This document shows positions 1 through 11,118 of a stretch of DNA of 64,000 bases, piece after piece; the stretch's first letter is position 1; every line of letters begins with the position of its first letter. The position numbers and the translations under genes are program-made. The stretch is from Levilinea saccharolytica. Lineage in GTDB: Bacteria; Chloroflexota; Anaerolineae; Anaerolineales; Anaerolineaceae. The stretch covers positions 62,001 to 126,000 of the forward strand of contig NZ_LGCM01000003.1 of the NCBI RefSeq assembly GCF_001306035.1, written 5' to 3'. Under the pieces are notes generated by a model. It saw nothing but the letters and a program-made list of their open reading frames with translations, was not told the DNA's origin and did no database searches.

Positions 1-955
1 TCAGGCTGTAGCGGGCGTAGCGTTTGGCGTTGGCCTCGTTGTTGGCCCCAATCTGGTTGCCGATGATCACCGCGCAGGCATCGGAAATGCCGATGAAGAT
101 GACGAAGGCCAGGTTTTCGATGGTCCCGGCGATGTTGACGGCGGCGATGGATTGGGTGCCGATGTGGGCATACACCAGGTTATAGGTGCTCATGCCCAGC
201 GACCAGAGCACCTCCTGCACCATCACGGGCAGGCCGACCTTGATATAGGCTTTGACAAATTCGGGGCTGAAGCCGCCCATCTCTTTCAGTTTGGCGGCGA
301 TGGGCAGTTTTTGGGTGTAGATGGGGATGATGAGGATAAAGATTTGCAGCACGCGGGCCACGGCTGTGCCGATGGCCGCGCCTTCGACCCCCATCACCGG
401 GGCGCCGAAATGGCCAAAGATGAGCACGTAGCTGATGGCAGTTTTGATCACCAGAGCGATGACGGTGGTGATCATGGGCAGGCGGGTGTTGCCGATGCTG
501 CGCAGGACGGAGCCGTAGGCAAAGGTCACGGCGGTGGGGATGTAGCTGATGGCCACGATGCGCAAATAGCGTCCGCCGATGGCGATGACTTCGGGGTCGC
601 GCGAGTAGATGCTCAACACGGTGTTGGGGATGGCCACGGCCACCACGGTGAAGAGCAGGCTGCCCACAAAGCTGACCCCCAGGCTCAGGCCGAGGACTTT
701 GCGGATGGAGGTGACATCGCCTTTGCCCCAGTATTGGGCGGTGAAGACGGCTGCGCCGGAGCTGGTTCCAAAGAGCAGGAAGGTTAAAAGGAAGAAAACC
801 TGGTTGGCCAACCCCACACCCGCCACCGAGGCGTCGCCCAGTTGACCGATCATGACCACATCCAGCAGGTTGAGGGCAGACCAGACGAACTGCTGGATGA
901 TGATGGGCACGGCGATTTTGCGCAAACTGTTAAAGTATTCGCGATCTTGAAACAT
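1..955 (-). CDS. MATE family efflux transporter (partial, N-terminal part)
   Basis: The reverse strand from 955 to the window edge encodes about 318 residues without a stop, so the C-terminal part lies outside. It opens MFQDREYFNSLRKIAVPIII and continues with the MATE pattern of long hydrophobic helices, including MIGQLGDASVAGVGLANQ near residue 36, AAVFTAQYWG near 68 and a second-half start around EMGGFSPEFVKAYIKVGLPV. MATE proteins are inner-membrane antiporters that export drugs or metabolites in exchange for Na+ or H+. The substrate cannot be read from the sequence. The start is the ATG at 955. A TATAAT-like element lies at 1022..1017 on the minus strand, so it may have its own promoter although it follows the sugar operon in the same direction. 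Confidence 0.9.
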   Translation of the reverse strand, partial: MFQDREYFNSLRKIAVPIIIQQFVWSALNLLDVVMIGQLGDASVAGVGLANQVFFLLTFLLFGTSSGAAVFTAQYWGKGDVTSIRKVLGLSLGVSFVGSLLFTVVAVAIPNTVLSIYSRDPEVIAIGGRYLRIVAISYIPTAVTFAYGSVLRSIGNTRLPMITTVIALVIKTAISYVLIFGHFGAPVMGVEGAAIGTAVARVLQIFILIIPIYTQKLPIAAKLKEMGGFSPEFVKAYIKVGLPVMVQEVLWSLGMSTYNLVYAHIGTQSIAAVNIAGTIENLAFVIFIGISDACAVIIGNQIGANNEANAKRYARYSL

Positions 956-1196
956 GCTATCTTCTCAATAAAATGGGATTCCCGAGGTTGTGCGCGGGAG
1001 GGGGCAGAACGGGTTGATTATACCACTCGGATGGGCTTCACCCGGCGCGGAGGTGCACCTGGCGCAGCCGGATGCTCGTTTGATGGACAGGAATCGCATC
1101 GATACACCTGCTTGAATCCATTAAAAGGCAGAACTCCTGGAAACTGCACATCCAGAAGCTCCGCCGTCTCAAAACGCTGCCTGCCCGTCAGCTGTT

Positions 1197-2600
1197 TTAG
1201 GAATGTTTGTAATTTTCCCAGCCCATATAGGTGGTAAAGGCCTCATCTAACGCGTCCGAAACATGGCCCATGGTCATGGCTACATGATGCTCAAAACCGT
1301 TTTGGCACAGATAGGCCAGGAGCTTTTGTAAATCGGGTGTGTGGATGACGGCACGATGCCCAAAAGTATCCAATGGGTCGTCGGTGATCTCCCCTTGGCC
1401 GGTATACGCCCGAACCATCCCATAGCTGTCGTCGGTGCTGACCCGTGCATACGTCATATTTCCGGCAGCAGCCCGCCCAGACATGGCCCCAAAGGTGTTT
1501 TCTTCACCCAGAGTCGTGCCCAGGATTGGGGCGGTCTTGATCTCAAGATCTGGAACAAAAGATTTGGCCCAGTTCCCGCAGTGGAAGAAAACGCAGCGGT
1601 CGGGATCATCGGCATAGTTGTTGTTCCAATCCACCAACGCCGCCGGAGAGCCCGAGGCCAGCTGCAGCGCATACATTGAGACCACGCCGGTGATGTCTAC
1701 TTCGCAGGCCGACGGCAGCAGCTGGTTGCTCATCATGCTCATCAAGGTGCAGGCATTGACGCCGTAGTTCTTTTGCATCGAAGTCCAACACTGCAGGGCG
1801 GTGGCCTGAAGATCATTGGCCTGCATCCAATCGTCAATCACCAACCCCAATTTTGCCATGCGCAGCATGGCGGGGCTTGGAACGGTGCTGTGTTTGGCAT
1901 AGGATTGGATGGTTTCCAATTTTGCTTTGACGCGCGGCGAGTCGTCTTTCAGGCGGGCAGCGTCGCCCAGAATTTCGGAAAGATCAATGGTGGTGACCGT
2001 GATTCCGCTGGCCTGCAAGATTTTTTCGCTGTACCGCACGGTTTGGAAAGACCCCGGCCGGGCACCAATGGCGCCCAAACGCACCGAACGCAGCCCATTC
2101 ACCACCTTGCAAATACTCACAAACTTTTTCAAATCCTGTTTAAAGGACTCTGAGTTAGGCCGGCTGGTGTGCAGGCTGGTAAGGCTAAAGGCATAACCGT
2201 ACTGGCGCAAGTTATTGCACACGGAGATTTTTCCGCAGAAAGCATCTCGACGGCGCTCCACGTTAAAGGCGCCCAGGTCATCCGGGTAAGCCTGCACCAA
2301 GATGGGGACGTTTAACCCGGAGAGTTTGATGGTATCGGCAACGCCCTTTTCATCTCCGAAATTTGGCAGCACAACCAGGATGCCCTCGATCCGTTCGCGG
2401 TTTGCTCTAAACAGATCTGCACAAGCCTTCGAGTGGGCGTAGGTTTCCACGGAACCCAGCTTGGTTTCGTCTTCGCCCAGCATAACGCCTTCAATGCTCA
2501 TTTCTTGAAACAGGGCCTGGATATCCTTGCGCGCTTCGCTGACGAGGTGATCAGGAAAAAAGTCGCGGTTACCAAAAATTACGCCCAGAGTGGTTTTCAT
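1197..2600 (-). CDS. L-fucose/L-arabinose isomerase-like protein
   Basis: This 467-residue cytoplasmic protein has the architecture of the fucose/arabinose isomerase superfamily, which interconverts aldoses and ketoses with a divalent metal. The N-terminal Rossmann-like half includes GILVVLPNFGDEKGVADTI near residue 72. The C-terminal half carries SACEVDITGVVSMYALQLAS and a late His-rich stretch, FEHHVAMTMGHVSD. It is the last catabolic gene of the minus-strand sugar operon, 50 bp after the pyranase gene. With an FGGY kinase and a split transketolase upstream, it most likely makes the first ketose intermediate. The family is also used for sulfoquinovose, D-arabinose and other sugars, so the substrate is not assigned. 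An AAGAATATG start context at 2600 follows a GAGGAGAA ribosome binding site. Confidence 0.8.
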   Translation of the reverse strand: MKTTLGVIFGNRDFFPDHLVSEARKDIQALFQEMSIEGVMLGEDETKLGSVETYAHSKACADLFRANRERIEGILVVLPNFGDEKGVADTIKLSGLNVPILVQAYPDDLGAFNVERRRDAFCGKISVCNNLRQYGYAFSLTSLHTSRPNSESFKQDLKKFVSICKVVNGLRSVRLGAIGARPGSFQTVRYSEKILQASGITVTTIDLSEILGDAARLKDDSPRVKAKLETIQSYAKHSTVPSPAMLRMAKLGLVIDDWMQANDLQATALQCWTSMQKNYGVNACTLMSMMSNQLLPSACEVDITGVVSMYALQLASGSPAALVDWNNNYADDPDRCVFFHCGNWAKSFVPDLEIKTAPILGTTLGEENTFGAMSGRAAAGNMTYARVSTDDSYGMVRAYTGQGEITDDPLDTFGHRAVIHTPDLQKLLAYLCQNGFEHHVAMTMGHVSDALDEAFTTYMGWENYKHS

Positions 2601-2650
2601 ATTCTTCTCCTCAAGTGCTGGACAGCGGATCTTGATGTGTTTCTAAAATT

Positions 2651-3055
2651 CTATAATTTGAAACCCCAGGCGCCAGCCACAAGAATGACATTCGCAAAGG
2701 GTGTAAATTCAGCGGTGCGGATGATGGCTTTCGTTAAACCGGTGCGTGCCTTAAACTCTGCATGGGGCAGCGTTTCAATAGGCACATCCCCCAGTAATTT
2801 CTGAATCCCGGCATAGATATGCGGGCTTTTGGTCAAAATATCTTCGGAAACATAGGCTTTTTCCACAAACATCTCGGACAAAACCACTTCCAGGGTCTCT
2901 AAAAAGCCAGGAACGCCCGGTTTCAGCGTCAGATCAATGCGCTGCGTGGAGGAAGGCACCGGCAGCCCCGCGTCCGCAACCGTCAGCATGTCCGAATGCT
3001 CCAGATGAGCAATCACGGACGAGATGGGTGCATTAATGATCCCGATTTTTTTCAT
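2651..3055 (-). CDS. rbsD: RbsD/FucU-type sugar pyranase (mutarotase)
   Basis: This 134-residue protein starts MKKIGIINAPISSVIAHLEH and contains the RbsD/FucU signature HSDMLTVADAGLPVP at residues 19-33, including the catalytic-region histidine. It ends with AFANVILVAGAWGF-type sequence (TPFANVILVAGAWGF). Family members equilibrate pyranose and furanose or anomeric forms of ribose or fucose in the cytoplasm after import. I chose the ATG at 3055 over an upstream in-frame start at 3109 because GGAAAG lies 8 bases before it. It sits between the binding protein and the isomerase gene, as expected for a sugar that needs mutarotation before isomerisation. Confidence 0.9.
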   Translation of the reverse strand: MKKIGIINAPISSVIAHLEHSDMLTVADAGLPVPSSTQRIDLTLKPGVPGFLETLEVVLSEMFVEKAYVSEDILTKSPHIYAGIQKLLGDVPIETLPHAEFKARTGLTKAIIRTAEFTPFANVILVAGAWGFKL

Positions 3056-3151
3056 AATTTCGCTTTCCATATAGAAAGATTTATAATTGCGGAGCACCTT
3101 ACACTTCATGGGCCTGGCTGCGAATCTGGTTCCATGAAGCAGGTGCCTCTC

Positions 3152-3189
3152 GGGGGTGACGGGCGGCGTGAAAGCCGCTCGCCACCCCC
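3152..3189 (-). terminator. intercistronic stem-loop after the binding-protein gene
   Basis: A GC-rich hairpin of two stacked stems (GGGGGTG/CACCCCC and GGGCGGC/GCCGCTC) lies 48 bp downstream of the solute-binding-protein stop. No strong U-tract follows on the minus strand, so partial termination or 3'-end protection of the binding-protein mRNA is more likely than full termination. That arrangement is common after highly expressed binding-protein genes. Confidence 0.6.
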
Positions 3190-3237
3190 CTTGCTGTATT
3201 TCCCTAGAAGATCATAGGGTGAATAGAAGTTTCGGTA

Positions 3238-5178
<1,941 letters not shown>

Positions 5179-5279
5179 TTAGAAATATGGGACCAACAGC
5201 GGTACGATTTTTGAACCACAAGCATGCTTTTCGATAGACACTCCTTTCAAAGAGACCCTGACTGGCAAAATTCAGATCA

Positions 5280-6344
5280 TCATTTCAGTTCTTGCTGTTT
5301 TTGAAGGGCAATTCGTTCCTGCATCCGCGCTTGAACCTGGTCAATAATTACCGCTAAAACAATCACCGCACCTTTGATCACCTTTTGCCAGAAAGATGAA
5401 ACTCCCATCATCACCAGGCCGTCCCCCAAAACACCGATCACAAAAGCGCCGATCAAGGAGCCGCCAATGCTGCCGCGCCCCCCGGCCAGGGAGGTGCCCC
5501 CTAAAACGACCGCAGCGATGGCATTCATTTCAAACGCTTCTCCGGTAGCCGGGTGCGCTGCCACCAATTGCGACGCAATGATCAACCCAACCATTGCTGA
5601 GCAGAAACCGCTGATGCTGTAGACGATGACCTTGGTGCGGTTGATGCGCACGCCGGATAATTCGGCAGCCCGTTCGTTTCCGCCAATGGAATACACATGC
5701 CGGCCAAACGGCAAGCGTGTGGTCACAATATAGGCCACCGCGGCGAAAATGATCATCATCCAGATGGAATAATTGATGCCCAAGAAATTACCTGAGCCTA
5801 AAAGTTCAAAACCGGTGTTTCCGTATTCCGGCCGGCCCACCAGGTTGGGGAAGGTGTACCCATTATTTCGAAGCCCGGCGATCCCGCGCGCCACATACAT
5901 CGTCCCCAGGGTGGCAATAAAGGGCGCCACATTGAAGCGAGTGATGATCAAACCGGTGGCTGCGCCCATCAGCGTGCCCACAATCAGCGAGATCAGAATG
6001 ATGGTCCAGGTATGTGGGTAGATGATGATACCCAATTGCGGAATTCGCAGACCTTCGTTAATCAACCCACCGGCGATCATGGCGGTCATGCCGACAATGG
6101 AGCCGACTGACAGATCAATTCCACCCGTCAGAATGATAAACGTCATTCCGATGGCCAACAGTGCGTTAATCGCTACATGCTTCGACATGATCACAATGTT
6201 GTCGCCGCTTAAAAACTGCGGAGAAAGCACCGTGAAGACCACCAGGACGAGAATCAGCGCAATGAATGCCCTGCCCCGCAGCAGGAACTGCTGCACATCC
6301 GTTTTTGTAATGCTGCGTGATTTTTTACTGTGAGTAGCTTCCAT
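5280..6344 (-). CDS. CUT2-family sugar ABC transporter permease (RbsC-like)
   Basis: This 354-residue integral membrane protein belongs to the BPD_transp_2 family, with about ten hydrophobic helices. It has the hallmark segments AIGMTFIILTGGIDLSVGS and LGGTSLAGGRGSIGGSLIGA, the latter being the coupling-helix region that contacts the ATPase. The start is the ATG at 6344, because GGAGCAGG precedes it by 8 bases and it lies 4 bp after the ATPase stop. A longer in-frame reading to 6449 would overlap the ATPase gene heavily. It forms the channel of the importer with the ATPase (6349..7932) and the tandem binding protein. The 128-bp gap before the binding-protein gene contains only a possible extra ribosome-binding-site-like stretch. 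Confidence 0.93.
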   Translation of the reverse strand: MEATHSKKSRSITKTDVQQFLLRGRAFIALILVLVVFTVLSPQFLSGDNIVIMSKHVAINALLAIGMTFIILTGGIDLSVGSIVGMTAMIAGGLINEGLRIPQLGIIIYPHTWTIILISLIVGTLMGAATGLIITRFNVAPFIATLGTMYVARGIAGLRNNGYTFPNLVGRPEYGNTGFELLGSGNFLGINYSIWMMIIFAAVAYIVTTRLPFGRHVYSIGGNERAAELSGVRINRTKVIVYSISGFCSAMVGLIIASQLVAAHPATGEAFEMNAIAAVVLGGTSLAGGRGSIGGSLIGAFVIGVLGDGLVMMGVSSFWQKVIKGAVIVLAVIIDQVQARMQERIALQKQQELK

Positions 6345-6348
6345 TTTG

Positions 6349-7932
6349 TTATCCTGCTCCCTGCTGGCTGGCTTTGTAAGATGGGCCGTGGCCGATTGCT
6401 GACGCGTTGACCAATTTTTCTTCTGTGGCCTCTTGATGAGAGAATTCACCTGTAATCGCTCCCTTAGACATTACCAGGATGCGGTCGGACATCGCGAGGA
6501 TTTCTTTTAACTCAGACGACACGAAAATGACCCCGTATTTTTGGGCTGCCAGACGGCTCATAATTTCAAAGATTTCCGATTTCGCGCCCACATCGATCCC
6601 GCGGGTGGGTTCGTCCAGCAGCAGTACCTTGGGATGAGTCAGCAGGCCTTTGGCCACCACCACTTTCTGCTGATTGCCGCCGCTCAAGGATGTGATCGGC
6701 TGCTGTACGCTGGCCACACGAATGGACAATTCTTTTACCTGGCGTTGAGAGGCCTCTTTTTCTTGTTTGCGGGCCAGGAAGATCCCTTTAATGTAATTTT
6801 TCAAACTGGCCAGGAGCATGTTGTCTATAACCGAAAGCGTTTGTACCAAACCATAGCGCTGGCGGTCTTCTGGGATGAGCACAAACCCGTTCTGAATGCG
6901 CTCTGAAACGGTTTTTGAATTGACCGGCTCACCGTTCAGCCATAATTTTCCCGTTGCCATTGGGCGTGCACCTGCCAGGCAGTCCACCAAATCGGAGCGT
7001 CCAGCGCCCATCAACCCATAAAAGCCCAAAATTTCGCCTTCGCGCAGTTCAAAAGACACATGATCCAGCACATATCCTCCCCCAGCGCGCGGAAGAGTCA
7101 GGTCTTCAACTTTGAGCAGCACTTCGCCTAATTTGCGCTCGGCTCGTGTGAACAAAGCCGCCGGATTGCGCCCCACCATTTTTTCAATGAGCCAGGAAAC
7201 GTTGATTTTGCTGGCTTCAGCTTCAGCCACTTTGCGCCCATCCCGCAAGACAGTGATGTAATCGCCAATTTGCAGCAGCTCTTCGAGTTTGTGCGAGATG
7301 TAAATGATCGCCACCCCCCGCGATTTCAATTCACGAATAACTCGAAACAAGACTTCCACTTCGGCTGCGCTTAAGGCTGAGGTAGGCTCATCCATAATCA
7401 GAATGCGCACTTCCTGGGCCAAAGCTTTGGCAATTTCCACAATTTGCTGCTGGCCAATGCGCAAATCACCAACGAGTTCACTGGGGTCAATGTTTTGCTC
7501 AAGCCGTTGGATTAATTCCTGGGCGTGTTGTTTTTCCGATTTTTGGTTGATCAGCCCTTTGTTAATCAGTTCACGGGCCAGATAAATGTTATCTGTTACG
7601 CTCAAATTGGCGCACAGGTTCAATTCCTGGTAGATGATGCCAATCCCTAATCGAGTCGCATCCAAGGGGGAATGCAAATGAATTTCCTGCTCGTCGAGCA
7701 AAATTTTCCCGCTGGTGGGCCGTTCCACACCGGCTAAAATCTTCATCAGGGTGGATTTGCCAGCCCCGTTTTCCCCAATCAAAACATTGACTTTCCCTTT
7801 GCGCACTTTGAAGGAAACGTCGTCCAGCGCCACCGTCCCCGGGAATATCTTGGTGATATTCTCAGCGCTCAGCACAATTTCTTCGGGTGCGTCGACCGAT
7901 TCAACTTCCAGAGATGGTGAGTGCTCGAGCAT
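6349..7932 (-). CDS. CUT2-family sugar ABC transporter ATPase (RbsA-like, double NBD)
   Basis: This 527-residue cytoplasmic protein has two fused ATP-binding cassettes. The first has Walker A GENGAGKST (residues 53-61), the signature region LRIGQQQIVEIAKAL and Walker B ILIMDEPTSAL. The second has the degenerate P-loop GLMGAGRSD typical of RbsA/MglA proteins, followed by LSGGNQQKVVVAKGL and VLLLDEPTRGID. It would power import through the 5280..6344 permease. It is packed 2 bp after the DUF2291 gene and 4 bp before the permease, so translation of the three is probably coupled. Confidence 0.95.
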   Translation of the reverse strand: MLEHSPSLEVESVDAPEEIVLSAENITKIFPGTVALDDVSFKVRKGKVNVLIGENGAGKSTLMKILAGVERPTSGKILLDEQEIHLHSPLDATRLGIGIIYQELNLCANLSVTDNIYLARELINKGLINQKSEKQHAQELIQRLEQNIDPSELVGDLRIGQQQIVEIAKALAQEVRILIMDEPTSALSAAEVEVLFRVIRELKSRGVAIIYISHKLEELLQIGDYITVLRDGRKVAEAEASKINVSWLIEKMVGRNPAALFTRAERKLGEVLLKVEDLTLPRAGGGYVLDHVSFELREGEILGFYGLMGAGRSDLVDCLAGARPMATGKLWLNGEPVNSKTVSERIQNGFVLIPEDRQRYGLVQTLSVIDNMLLASLKNYIKGIFLARKQEKEASQRQVKELSIRVASVQQPITSLSGGNQQKVVVAKGLLTHPKVLLLDEPTRGIDVGAKSEIFEIMSRLAAQKYGVIFVSSELKEILAMSDRILVMSKGAITGEFSHQEATEEKLVNASAIGHGPSYKASQQGAG

Positions 7933-7934
7933 TC

Positions 7935-8636
7935 TTATTCTCCTAACTCGATTTGAACCGGCACGATGCGAATGTTTTTCAGGTCAATTTGAATCAGATT
8001 GAATGTACGGATGTTGAATGCGCCCTTAAAGGAGATGGTTTTGCCCATCATGCTGTTCTTATCCAGGCCGCCGAGCACATCCGTGAGGACGCGTTTGTTG
8101 ATCTCTGATCCCACTTTGCCGTACTCCGTTTGTTCTTTGAAGTCGCCAAAGCTGATGAAGCCGACAGAGTCTCGAATGGAGGTTTCATCGCTGGGGATGC
8201 GTGTGCCCACATAGAGCAGAACCTTGATGGGGCCGTCGTAGCCGTCCAATTTCACTTCCACTGTTCCCAGGCTGGTTTCGGTGTTGACATTTACAATCGT
8301 GCCGCTGCCTTTCACCATATAAACATGGGCCTCGCCGACGGTGATCAGGCCGTAATGTTCGGCGATCTTGACTAAATCATCTTTGGGTGCAGTTCCTTGT
8401 TCATTTACCTCGATCTCGGAGAGTATATTGGAAAGCTCCACGGCCTTTTCATCAAAAGCGGGCAGGATCTGGGAAGCCCAAATGCCGTCCACATAGGATA
8501 CCGGGTCAAAGGCTTCGCTTTGGACCGCTTTTTCCTCATCCGCGATTTTGACCACCGTGAACCCAAAGCGCCCCACCAACACCAGGCAGATGAGTGCTGC
8601 CAAGGCAATTATGATTTTGACAATTTTTTGTGTCAT
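7935..8636 (-). CDS. DUF2291 family lipoprotein-like/membrane-anchored protein
   Basis: This 233-residue protein has one N-terminal membrane segment (IIIALAALICLVLVGRFGF, about residues 8-26), then an exported domain with FDPVSYVDGIWASQILPAF, a hallmark of the DUF2291 family. Members of that family sit in RbsABC-type operons and have no settled function. A role in assembly or substrate handling of the importer is only inference. The ATG at 8636 is preferred over upstream in-frame starts because it lies 12 bp after the kinase stop and a purine-rich GATGAAGG precedes it. It lies between the kinase and the ABC ATPase, which agrees with an accessory role in import. Confidence 0.85.
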   Translation of the reverse strand: MTQKIVKIIIALAALICLVLVGRFGFTVVKIADEEKAVQSEAFDPVSYVDGIWASQILPAFDEKAVELSNILSEIEVNEQGTAPKDDLVKIAEHYGLITVGEAHVYMVKGSGTIVNVNTETSLGTVEVKLDGYDGPIKVLLYVGTRIPSDETSIRDSVGFISFGDFKEQTEYGKVGSEINKRVLTDVLGGLDKNSMMGKTISFKGAFNIRTFNLIQIDLKNIRIVPVQIELGE

Positions 8637-8647
8637 GCCTTCATCCT

Positions 8648-10150
8648 TTATTTGGGTGTATTTAGAACTTGTTGGACGGCGGATTGCCACCCTGAAAACA
8701 AGTTGTTTGCACGGGCCGGGTCCATGGAGGCCGAATATTCCACAAAGCCAACTGGAAGTTTCTGCAAATCTTCCAGGGCGGTGTAGATTTTTAACCCCAG
8801 ACAACCGCTAAATACTGCGCCGAGTGCGGAAAGCTCTGGGGTCTGAGAAGCCCTAACTTTCAATTGATTCATGTCGGCGACAAATTGCATTAAGAAAGCG
8901 TTGCGCACCGCTCCGCCGTCGGCGTGAATCACTCCAAGCTGGAGGTCAGCGTCATCGCCCATTGCCTTCAATACATCGGTAACGATATAGCCGATCGATT
9001 CAAGTGCGGCGCGCACGACATGAGCGCGTGTGGTAGAAGGGGTCATCCCCAGGATGGCCGCGCGAGCGTCTGAGCGCCAATAGGGGGCGCTGAGACCAAC
9101 GAAAGCTGGGATAAAATAAACGCCGCCACTATCGGATACCGATTGTGCCAGCGCTTCTGTTTCGGCAGGGTCAGCAATCAGCTGCAATTGATCACGCAGC
9201 CAGGTGATGGTGGCGCCAGTGAAGTTGATAATCCCCTCAAAGGCGTAGGTTGGTTTTCCCTGCCAAACCCATCCCAGGGCCGTCAGGGTGCTGTGCGCCG
9301 AAAGGCGCTGCTCGTGACCAATATTCAATAGAATAGACGAGCCGGTGCCAAAGGTCACTTTCGCGCTGCCCGGTGAGAAACAGCGTTGGGCGAACAGCGC
9401 GGCTTGCGAGTCTCCCATGACACCATAAATGGGAATGCGGCGGCCCAAGCTGCCGGACAGATCCGTATCGCCAAACCAATCGGAGCTTTCTCGAATCTCA
9501 GGCAGACTGCCAAATTCAATTCCAAACGCCCCGCAAAGCTCCTCACTCCAGGCCAGCGTTCCAATATCGTAGAACAGGGTACGCGATGCGTTGGTATGAT
9601 CGGTTGCGTAAACCTGACCGTTGGTCAGACGGTAAAGCAGGTAGGTATCAATGGTTCCAAACAGGGCTGAGCTGTCCTTCAAACGGGCCTGCAAGTCGGG
9701 ACGGGCGTCTAAGAGCCAACGCAGCTTGCTGGCTGGGAAGTATGTATCGATTTTTAACCCCGTCCGTTCATGCACAAGCGGCTCTTGACCGGCTTTGATT
9801 AATCGCTGGCACACCTCATCTCCGCGCCGACATTGCCAGACGATGGCGTTGCACAGGGGTTTCCCGGTTTGACGATCGAATACTACAAAGGTTTCGCGCT
9901 GGTTGGTGAGACTGAGCGCTAATAAGTGATTCTGTTGATCGGCATGGCGGCCAATCAATGTGGAGGCTGCCCGCAGTGTGTTTTGGAAAATTTCTTCGGC
10001 GTCGTGTTCCACCCACCCTGGGCGTGGATAAATTTGGTGGTGCGGGAGCATTTCTTGATCCAACAGGGAGCCGTTCGCAGAGAAGAGCAGCGCCTTTGTG
10101 GAGGCTGTGCTCTGATCAATTGCCAGAAATAAGCCGGAGTGCTGGTTCAT
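8648..10150 (-). CDS. FGGY-family carbohydrate kinase (glycerol-kinase-like)
   Basis: This 500-residue protein has the two-lobed FGGY kinase motifs: FLAIDQSTASTKALLF (residues 9-24, phosphate-binding loop), LSLTNQRETFVVFD, a glycerol-kinase-like NAIVWQCRRGDE, a catalytic-region GVMGDSQAALFAQ and a C-terminal ADGGAVRNAFLMQFVAD. It phosphorylates a ketose or polyol with ATP in the cytoplasm. The closest motif match is to glycerol kinase. The context (isomerase upstream in the pathway, split transketolase after it) argues instead for a ketose such as ribulose, xylulose or apulose. Its start overlaps the transketolase C-subunit stop by 4 bp (ATGA). Confidence 0.88.
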   Translation of the reverse strand: MNQHSGLFLAIDQSTASTKALLFSANGSLLDQEMLPHHQIYPRPGWVEHDAEEIFQNTLRAASTLIGRHADQQNHLLALSLTNQRETFVVFDRQTGKPLCNAIVWQCRRGDEVCQRLIKAGQEPLVHERTGLKIDTYFPASKLRWLLDARPDLQARLKDSSALFGTIDTYLLYRLTNGQVYATDHTNASRTLFYDIGTLAWSEELCGAFGIEFGSLPEIRESSDWFGDTDLSGSLGRRIPIYGVMGDSQAALFAQRCFSPGSAKVTFGTGSSILLNIGHEQRLSAHSTLTALGWVWQGKPTYAFEGIINFTGATITWLRDQLQLIADPAETEALAQSVSDSGGVYFIPAFVGLSAPYWRSDARAAILGMTPSTTRAHVVRAALESIGYIVTDVLKAMGDDADLQLGVIHADGGAVRNAFLMQFVADMNQLKVRASQTPELSALGAVFSGCLGLKIYTALEDLQKLPVGFVEYSASMDPARANNLFSGWQSAVQQVLNTPK

Positions 10151-11118
10151 ACTGCTTCCTTATGAAGAAGCTGCAGGGCTGTCTTCGCCAGGCCCTGCGC
10201 GGAAATGCCGTAGTGGTTAAATATTTCACCCTGACTGCCAATGACAGTATGTTCATCGGGGATACCCACGATATGGATCGGGTGGAAAATGCCCGCCTGC
10301 ATCAAAAAGGCGGCTACCCGGCTTCCTAAACCACCGTTCACGCTGTGCTCTTCCACGGTGATGGTAGCTTTGGAATGGGTCACCGCATGTTCCACAGCTG
10401 CCTCATCAAAAGGACGTAAACTGTGTACACTCAGAACACAACTTGTCAACCCCTGTTCCGCCAGAACCTGGCTGGCAAAATACGCCGGGGCAACGGCTTC
10501 GCCGATGGCGAGCAAGGCAATGTCATACTCATCCTGCACGGGGGTCATTTGAATAGCTTTGCCGATTTCAAAATGGACCTGGGGGTCATGCAGAATGGGC
10601 ATGGCCTTCTTGCCAAAGCGAATATAAACCGGGCGCGGGTGATGAACGGCCGCGCGCACTGCCAGCGCGGTTTCGACGTTGTCGGCGGGAGCAATAATAT
10701 CAATGTTGTTGATCGCCTGCAGCACGGCAAAATCGTGCAGTGAATGATGGGTCGTCCCCAACGAGCCGTAACTGACCCCTGCGCTGATGCCAATCACCTT
10801 GACAGGGTGATCCGAGTAAGCCACATCATTTTTGATCTGTTCCAGGGCGCGAGCTGTGAGAAAACAAGCGGGTGAAACCGCAAAGACCTTTTTGCCCATC
10901 GAAGCCAGACCCGCTGAGATGCCCACCAGGTTCTGCTCTGCAATGCCGATTTCGACCAGTTGATCGGGGAACTTGTCTGCAAAAGGTACCAATTTACCCG
11001 AACCGCGCGAGTCGCTGGTGGTCACCAAAATATCACGGTCGTTGGCGGCCAGCTCCATCAAGGTGCTGGCAAAAATATCCAGATTGGCCAACCCCATGGG
11101 GGTACTATTCGAGTCCAT
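10147..11118 (-). CDS. transketolase C-terminal subunit
   Basis: This 323-residue protein corresponds to the pyrimidine-binding and C-terminal domains of transketolase. It contains FPDQLVEIGIAEQNLVGISAGLA with the conserved Glu that activates thiamine diphosphate, GVSYGSLGTTHHSLHDFAVL, and the C-terminal domain VEEHSVNGGLGSRVAAFL. It must pair with the N-terminal subunit (11105..11974) to form the active site. The two frames overlap by 14 bp. Split transketolases of this kind are known in dedicated sugar pathways (apulose-4-phosphate and sulfofructose transketolases) as well as in general pentose metabolism. Confidence 0.93.
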   Translation of the reverse strand: MDSNSTPMGLANLDIFASTLMELAANDRDILVTTSDSRGSGKLVPFADKFPDQLVEIGIAEQNLVGISAGLASMGKKVFAVSPACFLTARALEQIKNDVAYSDHPVKVIGISAGVSYGSLGTTHHSLHDFAVLQAINNIDIIAPADNVETALAVRAAVHHPRPVYIRFGKKAMPILHDPQVHFEIGKAIQMTPVQDEYDIALLAIGEAVAPAYFASQVLAEQGLTSCVLSVHSLRPFDEAAVEHAVTHSKATITVEEHSVNGGLGSRVAAFLMQAGIFHPIHIVGIPDEHTVIGSQGEIFNHYGISAQGLAKTALQLLHKEAV